A stretch of 64,000 bases of DNA from contig CAZCOS010000002.1 of assembly GCA_964500605.1 (NCBI GenBank), forward strand, positions 1 through 64,000, read 5' to 3'. The stretch comes from Sterolibacterium sp964500605 (GTDB taxonomy: Bacteria > Pseudomonadota > Gammaproteobacteria > Burkholderiales > Rhodocyclaceae). Within the stretch, counting starts at the first letter, position 1. Every line of letters starts with the position of its first letter. Below are positions 44,994-51,913 of the stretch, in pieces. Position numbers and translations under genes: made by a program. The notes beneath the pieces were generated by a model. It saw only the letters and a list, made by a program, of their open reading frames with translations, had not been told where the DNA came from and searched no databases.

Positions 44994-45494
44994 TCACGCG
45001 CTTCCCAGGGAGCGGCCCTTGCCTTGCGTGTGGGTTTGCCCGTCCGGGCCATAGAGTGCTGCCTGATTGCTGGCGGCGAGCAAGGCGTTGAGGGCTTGCT
45101 GGTTATGCTGCAAACGGTTTGCGATCAGGATGCCGTTAGTAGCATTGAGTGTTTGCGCCTGGCTGGCCAAAGACAGAAGCGTATTCCAGGTCCGACCAAG
45201 CTCTGATGCCGCGACCTCCGGCCTCGCAAGCCATTGACTCATGCCGGAGCGATCCGCAAGCAGGTGCAGGGCAGCCAAAAGGCGGTGACGCGCGTCCGCG
45301 CAGGCTGCCAGCCGTGTGGCCAAACGGGTTTTGTCGCTGACCAGGGCGTTGAGTTGTTCGACATCGCCAAGGGTCAGGGCCGCCTGCTCTTGTTGAAGGA
45401 TGTTGACGAACTGCGAGAGCACCGCCTGTTCGTCCCGAAGAGCGGCTGCCAGCTCTGTGTTCATTGCGCCAGATGAAGCAGAAGTTGTGCTCAT
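44994..45494 (-). CDS. flgN: Flagellar chaperone FlgN-like
   Basis: 166-residue, largely helical protein of the FlgN family, chaperone for the hook-associated proteins FlgK and FlgL. The pattern LRDEQAVLSQFVNILQQEQAAL (split here by helix breaks) with a later LNALLAASNQAALYGPDG end is typical. It follows flgM on the minus strand by 49 bases, the standard flgMN pair, and converges on motD. Confidence 0.88.
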   Translation of the reverse strand: MSTTSASSGAMNTELAAALRDEQAVLSQFVNILQQEQAALTLGDVEQLNALVSDKTRLATRLAACADARHRLLAALHLLADRSGMSQWLARPEVAASELGRTWNTLLSLASQAQTLNATNGILIANRLQHNQQALNALLAASNQAALYGPDGQTHTQGKGRSLGSA

Positions 45495-45543
45495 GAGCAG
45501 GCCAGCCGGGAGACAAAAGAAAGAGGTACGGTGGCGGCGGGGG

Positions 45544-45849
45544 TTATTTCTGAGTCGAAAGCATCTGGCGGACGCTGTCGATCAGCCCGTCTGCAATACG
45601 GCTGGTGTCAATTTTGAAGCTGCCTGCTGCAATGGCTTCCCGAATGGCATTGACACGATCGAGATCGACCACGGCTTCGGTGGAGGAGGCCGCTCCAATT
45701 TCCTGAAGGCGGGTCGAAAGGGAGGACAGCGCAACCTCGCTGGCTTGCCCTGTAGCCGGGCGTGCCGTCGCCGGAGTGGTTTTAGTGTTTTCCTTGGATT
45801 GGCTGGCAGCTAGATTGCCAAGAGGGGCGGTTGTCGTGTTGATCTTCAT
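45544..45849 (-). CDS. flgM: Anti-sigma-28 factor FlgM
   Basis: 101 residues; binds and inhibits FliA until it is exported through the finished hook. The N-terminal half is Thr/Ala-rich and disordered; the C-terminal half (DLDRVNAIREAIAAGSFKID, then IADGLIDSVRQML) is the conserved sigma-binding part. A sigma-28 promoter upstream indicates feedback control by its own target. Confidence 0.93.
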   Translation of the reverse strand: MKINTTTAPLGNLAASQSKENTKTTPATARPATGQASEVALSSLSTRLQEIGAASSTEAVVDLDRVNAIREAIAAGSFKIDTSRIADGLIDSVRQMLSTQK

Positions 45850-45883
45850 GATGAAGTCCTTATGCGCAATTTTCCTACGCTGT

Positions 45884-45910
45884 TTAACGGCCTGAAAAGT
45901 GGAAACTTGA
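45884..45910 (-). promoter_or_regulatory. Sigma-28 (FliA) promoter of flgMN
   Basis: On the minus strand TCAAGTTT (45910-45903), exactly 11 bases, then GCCGTTAA (45891-45884). The known consensus is TAAAGTTT-N11-GCCGATAA, so only two positions differ. Predicted start about 28 bases before flgM. Confidence 0.85.
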
Positions 45911-45968
45911 GGGGAATGTCGACAAATTGCATTTTAGAAGGCATGTGGGGCGGAGTGGAACGCAGAGT

Positions 45969-46175
45969 CAGGGCAATTGCATTTGAAATTATCCCATCCC
46001 GTAGGGACGAATCATTATTTGGCCTGAATGGCCATTCGCTCCGAACCCTCTTTGCCACTTTGCGCGATGCTTCGACGTGCGGCTTTATTTTCAACGTTGC
46101 CGGGACTCGCCCCGGCGGGCGCACTGGACAAGCTGGGGAGCAATCCATCATCGAAAATCAAATGCGATTGCCCTG
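45969..46175 (+). mobile_element. 207-bp MITE, copy 2, with 10-bp target duplication
   Basis: Same length and terminal repeats as copy 1 (CAGGGCAATTGCATTTGA ... TCAAATGCGATTGCCCTG), differing by about 19 substitutions. Flanked by AACGCAGAGT on both sides (45959-45968 and 46176-46185). It lies 48 bases upstream of the sigma-28 promoter of flgM. The rest of the gap to 46379 shows only a weak AACCC/GGGTT hairpin and no gene. Confidence 0.85.
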
Positions 46176-46379
46176 AACGCAGAGTGAGTTGTTGCAGCCC
46201 CGGTTAGGCGATTTCGACCTTGCTTTATGTCTTCCTTGGCCTCTAGGCGCGGTCTCGTCAATTAAACCCGTTTGGGTTGAACCGGTGAGAGGATGCAATC
46301 CCAGAAGAAAGCCTCCGAGGGCGTGAAAGGGGATTCCTTGTTTTTTATTCGGGCTGGCGGGTGGATGGAGGCGGCACGG

Positions 46380-47819
46380 TTATCCGGTCCTTTTGCTTTC
46401 CTTTGTTTCGTCAGCGTGACGTTTTTTGAACTCCCGCAGCCGGGCGTCCACCTTGGACTGCTCGAAATAATCCCCCTCGCCGGATTTTTGGGCCAGCTGG
46501 AGTTGTTCAATGGCCATGAGTAGCTGGCCTTGCAGGGCATAGGATTCCGCCTGGGCGCGGTATTGCTGCATGCGTTTGCCCAGAGCGGCATAGGCTTGGG
46601 CCTGAAAGGCGTACATGCGCGCATCGCTCGGGTAGGTCTGCAGGTAATCCTGGCTGTAGGATAGTGCTTCCTGGGGCTGCCCGTTGCGTAGCTGGGCTTC
46701 CATGAGCGCGTAGGAGAGGGCGCGTTGCTGGGGGTAGCGGACGAGGGCGGTACGCAGGATATTTAGCGCATCCGGTAGGTCGTTTTGTTTGACGCGCAGT
46801 TCTGCTGCAAGGGTTTCCAGCATGGGAGAATCGAGCTTGAGCCGCCGCAGGGTTTGAACCTCTTTTTCTGCCGCTGAAAAATTCTGGTCGCGCAACAAGG
46901 CCCGAGCGTAGCCGTAACGGGTGGCAATTTCGTTTGTGTATTTCTTTTCCTTGATCTGTGAAGCGAAATCCACCACGGCATCGCGCGGGGTGCCGTCTTC
47001 GGCTTTCAGTTTTGCGCGGACCAGCAGGTAATCCTGGCTGTCTAGCACTTGCCGATAAGGCATGGACTGGATGCGGTTTTCCATGTCAGCGATCCGTTCG
47101 CTGGTCAGCGGGTGGGTACGCAGATAACCTGGTGCGTTGGATTCATAAACGCGGCTGTATTTTTGCAGACGGACGAAAAAATCAGCCATGGCTCGCACAT
47201 CAAAACCGGCGCGATCCAGAAGCTGCAGGCCAAGGCGATCGGCCTCGCGTTCGAAATCACGGGAATAATTGAGTTGGTTCTGGATTGCTGCGGCCTGCCC
47301 GGTCATCAGTGCCCCTTGAGCAAGATCGGCGTGGTTGCGTGAAGCAAGAATCGCCACCGCGAGCGAAAGCAGCATGGGAAGCTGCCCCTGGCTTTGTGCA
47401 CTGATCTGCCGGGCAAGATGATGTTGGGTGACATGAGAAATTTCGTGGGCCAGCACGGAGGCCAGCTCGGATTCCGAGCGGGTCGCCATGATGAGGCCGG
47501 TGTGAACGCCGATGAAACCGCCTGGCATGGCAAATGCGTTCAATGTTGGGTCGCGCAGGGCGAAGAAATCGAAATCCTGACGCAAGCCATCGCTTTGTGT
47601 GGCCAGACGCGAGCCCAGACTGTTCAGATAGGCCGTGATTTCCGGGTCGTTGAGATAGCTCGGTTCGTGCAGGCGGATGTCGCGCATGGCGACTTCCCCT
47701 GTGCGCTTTTCAACAGCCGGTGAAAAATCCACCTGGGAAAGGTCGCCCATATCGGGCAGGCCATCTGCTAGCGCGAAGGGCGTCATGAAAATCAGAAGGA
47801 GCAAGGCGTTCAGCTTCAT
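46380..47819 (-). CDS. bepA: Periplasmic M48 metalloprotease/chaperone, BepA-like
   Basis: 479 residues from ATG 47819, which gives a signal peptide (MKLNALLLLIFMTPFALA). The protease domain has HEISHVTQHH (zinc site, about residue 125) and FEREADRLGL (third ligand); from about 290 come TPR-type helical repeats. Layout and length match BepA/YfgC, which maintains outer-membrane proteins such as LptD and the BAM complex. The upstream open frame to 48047 overlaps moaC and is not real. It is divergent from moaC. Confidence 0.92.
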   Translation of the reverse strand: MKLNALLLLIFMTPFALADGLPDMGDLSQVDFSPAVEKRTGEVAMRDIRLHEPSYLNDPEITAYLNSLGSRLATQSDGLRQDFDFFALRDPTLNAFAMPGGFIGVHTGLIMATRSESELASVLAHEISHVTQHHLARQISAQSQGQLPMLLSLAVAILASRNHADLAQGALMTGQAAAIQNQLNYSRDFEREADRLGLQLLDRAGFDVRAMADFFVRLQKYSRVYESNAPGYLRTHPLTSERIADMENRIQSMPYRQVLDSQDYLLVRAKLKAEDGTPRDAVVDFASQIKEKKYTNEIATRYGYARALLRDQNFSAAEKEVQTLRRLKLDSPMLETLAAELRVKQNDLPDALNILRTALVRYPQQRALSYALMEAQLRNGQPQEALSYSQDYLQTYPSDARMYAFQAQAYAALGKRMQQYRAQAESYALQGQLLMAIEQLQLAQKSGEGDYFEQSKVDARLREFKKRHADETKESKRTG

Positions 47820-47928
47820 GTTGCGTATGATAAGCCGAATAGGAAGACGTTCCGCATCACTCAAATGATTGCCTTGCGCCTGTGACATAATCCAAAGTTT
47901 CTCTGACAGGGCAGGACAGGAACCGGAT

Positions 47929-48426
47929 ATGAAATCGAAGCAGACGCCTTCCCCGCTCACGCATTTCGATGCGGCCGGACAGGCGCATATGGTCGACGTC
48001 GGCGCGAAGGACGAAACCCACCGCCTTGCCCGGGCGACGGGCTCCATCGTGATGCAGCCAGAAACTCTGGCACTTATTCAGGCGGGCAACGCCAAAAAAG
48101 GCGATGTGCTCGGGATTGCCCGTATTGCCGCGATCCAGGCTTCCAAAAGGGCTTCCGATCTGATTCCTTTGTGCCACCCCATCTCGCTGACCCGTGTGGC
48201 AGTTGAATTCATGATTGACGCGCCAAAGCAAACCATCCATTGCGAAGTCACCGCTGAAACACGCGGGCGCACTGGGGTCGAGATGGAAGCTCTCACCGCT
48301 ACCAGCGCGGCTTTGCTCACAATCTACGATATGTGTAAAGCCACAGATCGTGGGATGCGGATTGAAGGCATTCGCCTCGTGGAAAAAATGGGTGGAAAAT
48401 CAGGGCATTGGCAAGCCAGTGCGTGA
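47929..48426 (+). CDS. moaC: Cyclic pyranopterin monophosphate synthase MoaC
   Basis: Second half of the first step of molybdenum cofactor synthesis, acting after MoaA. 165 residues with LTHFDAAGQAHMVDVGAK, SDLIPLCHPISLTRV and TGVEMEALTATSAALLTIYDM, all conserved. Start at 47929 with AGGA about eight bases upstream; the frame extends to 47869 without family similarity. No other moa gene is in the window. Confidence 0.96.
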   Translation: MKSKQTPSPLTHFDAAGQAHMVDVGAKDETHRLARATGSIVMQPETLALIQAGNAKKGDVLGIARIAAIQASKRASDLIPLCHPISLTRVAVEFMIDAPKQTIHCEVTAETRGRTGVEMEALTATSAALLTIYDMCKATDRGMRIEGIRLVEKMGGKSGHWQASA

Positions 48427-48472
48427 AGGCTGAAAAATCAGTCGCCAAAATAATCTCAGGAGAAAACAGACC

Positions 48473-48709
48473 ATGACGACAAATTTTGACCGGGAAGTGG
48501 ATGCGCGCGGGCTGAACTGTCCGCTGCCCATCCTGCGAACCAAAAAAGCCATGACCGATATGAAAACGGGCCAGATTCTCCGCATTCTCACCACCGACCC
48601 TGGCTCCGTCCGTGATTTTGAAGCCTTTGCCCAACAAACCGGCAACACTCTGCTTTCCAGTACACAAAACGAAAGCAAGGAATACGAGTTTTTGTTGATG
48701 CGCAAGTAA
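48473..48709 (+). CDS. TusA-family sulfurtransferase
   Basis: 78 residues with VDARGLNCPLPILRTKKAM, where the cysteine of CPLP (about residue 16) carries the persulfide in TusA/SirA-like proteins. It may serve tRNA thiolation, molybdenum cofactor sulfuration or general sulfur relay; the position 46 bases after moaC makes a link with Moco synthesis possible but unproven. Confidence 0.9.
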   Translation: MTTNFDREVDARGLNCPLPILRTKKAMTDMKTGQILRILTTDPGSVRDFEAFAQQTGNTLLSSTQNESKEYEFLLMRK

Positions 48710-48723
48710 ATTGCCTGTTTTTT

Positions 48724-48760
48724 GTTCCATCCGAAACTTCGGACGGCTTACCGATGGAAC
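48724..48760 (+). other. Nested hairpin after the TusA-like gene
   Basis: GTTCCATC (48724-48731) pairs with GATGGAAC (48753-48760), with an inner CGAA-AC-TTCG stem. A T run precedes it instead of following it, so it is a poor rho-independent terminator. Could be an RNA structure or a repeat remnant. Confidence 0.4.
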
Positions 48761-48800
48761 TGCTGATGTAAATCAAATTAGTCCAGGCGCAGCGCAGGGC

Positions 48801-49022
48801 ATACGGAATAAATCAGGGTTTCCTTGTCTCTGGGTTGAAGTGTTGCGCAATAAATGCAGCATTTAGTGACAATTTTGGCATCAACACCCGACTTGCGCCT
48901 TGAGGCAGCACTCAGAAAAGACGTTAATGATACGATGCCTTCCTTTACGCTGGATTTTTTCCGGCGGCATCGTTTTTTCTACTGACTGAATCACGCCTTA
49001 CTGAATTACGCTCCGGACAAGA
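48801..49022 (+). repeat. GAATAAATCAG repeat and unexplained gap
   Basis: The 313-base gap from 48710 to 49022 has the hairpin above and, at 48803, CGGAATAAATCAGGGTTTCC, one copy of the dispersed short motif. The rest (TTACTGACTGAATCACGCC region included) shows no ORF or clear promoter, although it must hold the promoter of the pilus cluster. Confidence 0.45.
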
Positions 49023-49745
49023 ATGAAAAATCGCCACCGGCCCCACTGTCGGACTCGCTCTAATCCTTCATGCACGCCGTGCATTGGTGGAGCGAAGCTT
49101 GCGTCCAGGGAACCGCTGAATAAATCAGATTTGTTTGGGTTGAAACTGCCGAAGCCCTTGTTTTTACAGGCGGTGTCCTTCGACAAGCTCAGGGCGAACG
49201 GAGTAAATCAGGGCTTTTCTAGGCCGCTTGATGTCAAGAAACAGACTGGTTTCACCCTGGTGGAATTGATTGTCGTCATGATCGTGGTGGGTATTCTCGC
49301 CGTTGTCGCCTTGCCGCGCATGAGTCTCATGACCGGTTTTGACGAAATCGCCTATCGTGACAAGGTCAAGTCCGCGCTCGAATATGCCCGCCGGGGGGCG
49401 ATTGCCCATCGGCGAGTGGTCTGTGTGACGGCTTCTTCCGGCATTGTTTCGATGGTGGTGGAAACAAATCAGCCCGAAGCCTCCGGGAGCGGAGCCTGTG
49501 CTTCCTCGAATCCGCTCAATCTCCCTGCGTCAGACAACCAATGCGGTGGCGGTGCAGCCAACCGGGTTTGTCCGCCTTCGGGGGTCACGCTGCCGGATAC
49601 ACAAATCGGTTTTGACGGATTGGGGCGGCCACTCAGCGCGGCGGGTGCGGTACTAACAGCCCGGACGACCTGGACTATCACAAACAACAAGACGGGCGGA
49701 ACAACCGATCTGAAAATTGAAGCGGAGTCCGGTTATGTCTATTGA
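49023..49745 (+). CDS. MshC/GspH-like prepilin with REP-derived leader
   Basis: Type IV prepilin-like protein; processing is expected at the G|F bond in KKQTGFTLVELIVVMIVVG, with the hydrophobic assembly helix following. The mature part is about 165 residues. Translation must begin upstream of the conserved site, but the in-frame start choices are ATG 49023 or rare GTG/TTG codons inside repeat sequence, so the leader (including VSFDKLRANGVNQGF) is encoded by a REP-like repeat. Position at the head of mshD-, mshO-, mshP- and mshQ-like genes fits MshC. Confidence 0.8.
   Translation: MKNRHRPHCRTRSNPSCTPCIGGAKLASREPLNKSDLFGLKLPKPLFLQAVSFDKLRANGVNQGFSRPLDVKKQTGFTLVELIVVMIVVGILAVVALPRMSLMTGFDEIAYRDKVKSALEYARRGAIAHRRVVCVTASSGIVSMVVETNQPEASGSGACASSNPLNLPASDNQCGGGAANRVCPPSGVTLPDTQIGFDGLGRPLSAAGAVLTARTTWTITNNKTGGTTDLKIEAESGYVY
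49113..49130 (+). repeat. GAATAAATCAG repeat copy inside the prepilin leader
   Basis: CCGCTGAATAAATCAGAT, a further copy of the short dispersed motif, read through as part of the prepilin leader frame. Confidence 0.4.
49171..49222 (+). repeat. REP-like repeat, copy B, inside prepilin 5' end
   Basis: CCTTCGACAAGCTCAGGGCGAACGG followed by AGTAAATCAGGG matches copy A near 1699-1743. It lies in frame within the leader of the MshC-like gene, 30 bases before the conserved cleavage site. Confidence 0.65.
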
Positions 49746-50391
49746 TCAAACCGGAAACCGCCGCGCTCTGCGCCTCAGGAATCGTTCCAAAGGGTTCAGC
49801 CTGATCGAAGTCATCATGTTCATCATCATCGTCGGCGTAGGGCTGGCGGGGGTGCTGACGGCACTGAATGTAACCACCAAGAATAGTGCCGACCCACTCA
49901 TCCGAAAACAGATGATGGTCATTGCCGAAGCCCTGATGGACGAAATTCAGATTCGTCCCTTCACCTACTGCGATCCGACCGATGCCAATGCTGCGACGGC
50001 GACTTCCCCCGCAGGATGTGCCACATCGGTACAGATTTTTGGGCACAAAGCCGGCGCAACGCGGGCGACCTATGACAATGTGGGTAACTATTGTAATGAA
50101 GCGGTGACCAACAGCGCGGCCTGCACGGCGGTAACGATTGGTACGGCCGGCAGTGCTGCCAGCGTCGTTGAAAGTCTCGACGGGATGACAGCCACTTCAC
50201 CTCCCGGATACTGGGCAACGATTAGTCTTGCCGCACAAAGCCTTGGCTCGGGAGGGGGAGCGATTACTTCGGCAGCAACGGCCGCCGGGCTCAATGCCAT
50301 CCTGATTACCGTCGAGGTAGGCTCGGTCCATTCCAGTGAAACTATCCGTCTTCAGGGCTACCGGACACGCTGGGCCCCTAATCCGCCATGA
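49735..50391 (+). CDS. MshD/PilV-like prepilin
   Basis: 218-residue minor prepilin with cleavage site in RNRSKGFSLIEVIMFIIIVG and a hydrophobic assembly helix; the later part has Cys pairs (YCDPT, GCATS, NYCNE, AACTAV) likely to form disulfides after export. ATG 49735 overlaps the end of the preceding gene and has GGAG upstream. Its place after the MshC-like and before the MshO-like gene supports MshD. It overlaps the next gene by 4 bases. Confidence 0.82.
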   Translation: MSIDQTGNRRALRLRNRSKGFSLIEVIMFIIIVGVGLAGVLTALNVTTKNSADPLIRKQMMVIAEALMDEIQIRPFTYCDPTDANAATATSPAGCATSVQIFGHKAGATRATYDNVGNYCNEAVTNSAACTAVTIGTAGSAASVVESLDGMTATSPPGYWATISLAAQSLGSGGGAITSAATAAGLNAILITVEVGSVHSSETIRLQGYRTRWAPNPP

Positions 50392-51305
50392 TGCCGCGAT
50401 CCACTTTAACGCTTTACCGAAACCGCGTTCAGCCTGAAGGTGCAGAAGGCGGCTTCACGTTGATCGAGATGATCGTCTCGATTGTCCTGCTCGGCATCAT
50501 TTCTGCCGTCGTTGCCGTTTTCATCCGCAATCCGGTCATGGGTTATGTGGATACGGTCAAGCGGGCCGAGCTAACGGACAACGCCGATTACGTCCTGCGC
50601 CGTATCGCCCGCGAAGTTCATCTGGCTTTGCCGGGTAGTTTGCGTGTAAGCGATAGCGGTGGTGTGACCTACATCGAATTCATTCCCACCCAAGGCGGGG
50701 GGCGTTATTGCAGCGAAGTGGATAACGTGGATAACACGGTTTGTCCTAATCCACTGAGTTATACAGACAGCAGCAAAAAGACCTTTGACATCGTCGGGAT
50801 GAACGCGGCTGATGTTCCGATTACCGCGAATGATTACATCGTGGTCTACAACTATGGTCGGGACAGCGTCGGAAACTCCTTCGCGCCCATGGACGCTTAC
50901 GCCAGCTGTGCGGCGGCTACGGGCTGCAATATCGCACAAGTAGCCTCCGTAAGTGGTAAGTCGGTGACCCTGGCCTCGAATGTCTTTGCCTTGCAGTCTC
51001 CACCTTCCCCTTCCCCTTCCAGCCGCTTTCATGTCGTTCCCCGTAATCTGAAAGCGATCACTTATGCCTGCCCTTCCGCAAGGGGCTTTATGTACCGATA
51101 TGCCAATTACGGCATCAACGCCGCCCAGCCCACCCCGCCCGCAGGCACCCCGATTGTTATGGCCAATCAATCCCGCTGCGATGTGAGTTACAACATTGTC
51201 GATCAGCGCACGGGGGTTCTGAGCATTGCCTTGACGCTTTTCGATTCCGATGGCGTGGAAAGTATTACCCTTCTTCGTGAAATCCATCTGGACAACACAC
51301 CATGA
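50388..51305 (+). CDS. mshO: MshO-like prepilin
   Basis: 305 residues; prepilin site in EGAEGGFTLIEMIVSIVLLG preceded by about 22 residues. The mature protein has the MshO-type blocks TDNADYVLRRIAREVHLALP and YIEFIPTQGGGRY. MshO is a minor pilin needed for MSHA pilus assembly. It overlaps its neighbours at both ends by four bases (ATGA), which supports one operon. Confidence 0.85.
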   Translation: MMPRSTLTLYRNRVQPEGAEGGFTLIEMIVSIVLLGIISAVVAVFIRNPVMGYVDTVKRAELTDNADYVLRRIAREVHLALPGSLRVSDSGGVTYIEFIPTQGGGRYCSEVDNVDNTVCPNPLSYTDSSKKTFDIVGMNAADVPITANDYIVVYNYGRDSVGNSFAPMDAYASCAAATGCNIAQVASVSGKSVTLASNVFALQSPPSPSPSSRFHVVPRNLKAITYACPSARGFMYRYANYGINAAQPTPPAGTPIVMANQSRCDVSYNIVDQRTGVLSIALTLFDSDGVESITLLREIHLDNTP

Positions 51306-51772
51306 ACCGAGCAACGCTGCTGACGCAAAGGGGAAATGCAAGCCGCCCCGCCCGAATGCAGTCGGGCATGGCCATCATGACGGCGATTTTTATCCTGATC
51401 GTCCTGGCCGTTCTGGCCGCCTTTGTGGTGCAGGTTTCCACCATGCAGCACATGGGTTCCATCCAGGACCTCCAAAGCATCCGCACCTACCAGGCCGCCC
51501 GTGCTGGAATCGAATGGGGCTTGTTCCGCGTTCAACCCGCCAATGCAGGAAGCTGCGCGTCGGCAAGTGGCACTTTCACCCCGGTGGGCGATACTTTTTC
51601 AGGAATCACAGTCAAGGTGGAGGCCGCTGCGGGGGGCAATACGAATTTTTGTGAAATCCGCTCCACCGCCTGCTACCAGCCTGCGGGCGGGGCCTGCCCC
51701 AATACCGGTTCTTTTGATAGCAACTACATTGAAAGACGCATTGATGTCCGGTTGCGGACGGATATGGACTAA
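51302..51772 (+). CDS. mshP: MshP-like pilus assembly protein
   Basis: 156 residues with one N-terminal hydrophobic helix (MQSGMAIMTAIFILIVLAVL, about 20-39) and a PilX-like pattern SIRTYQAARAGIEWGLF. Four cysteines in the periplasmic part. Typical of MshP, found between mshO and mshQ. It overlaps mshO by ATGA. Confidence 0.83.
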   Translation: MNRATLLTQRGNASRPARMQSGMAIMTAIFILIVLAVLAAFVVQVSTMQHMGSIQDLQSIRTYQAARAGIEWGLFRVQPANAGSCASASGTFTPVGDTFSGITVKVEAAAGGNTNFCEIRSTACYQPAGGACPNTGSFDSNYIERRIDVRLRTDMD

Positions 51773-51913
51773 AAGATCGTTGGCTTTTTATTGCTAGAGC
51801 AGAAAACTTTCAAGGGAACCCCTGATGACGAACGGAATGAACCCGTGTTTCCCCGGGATATCACAACGTATAGGGTTGGCAGCGTAATGGGCAGCAGGTC
51901 AAGGAGGAATGCC

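Noticed and set aside
47820..48047. 76-codon upstream extension of the BepA-like gene
   Set aside because: It overlaps the moaC start region on the other strand and would bury the signal peptide.
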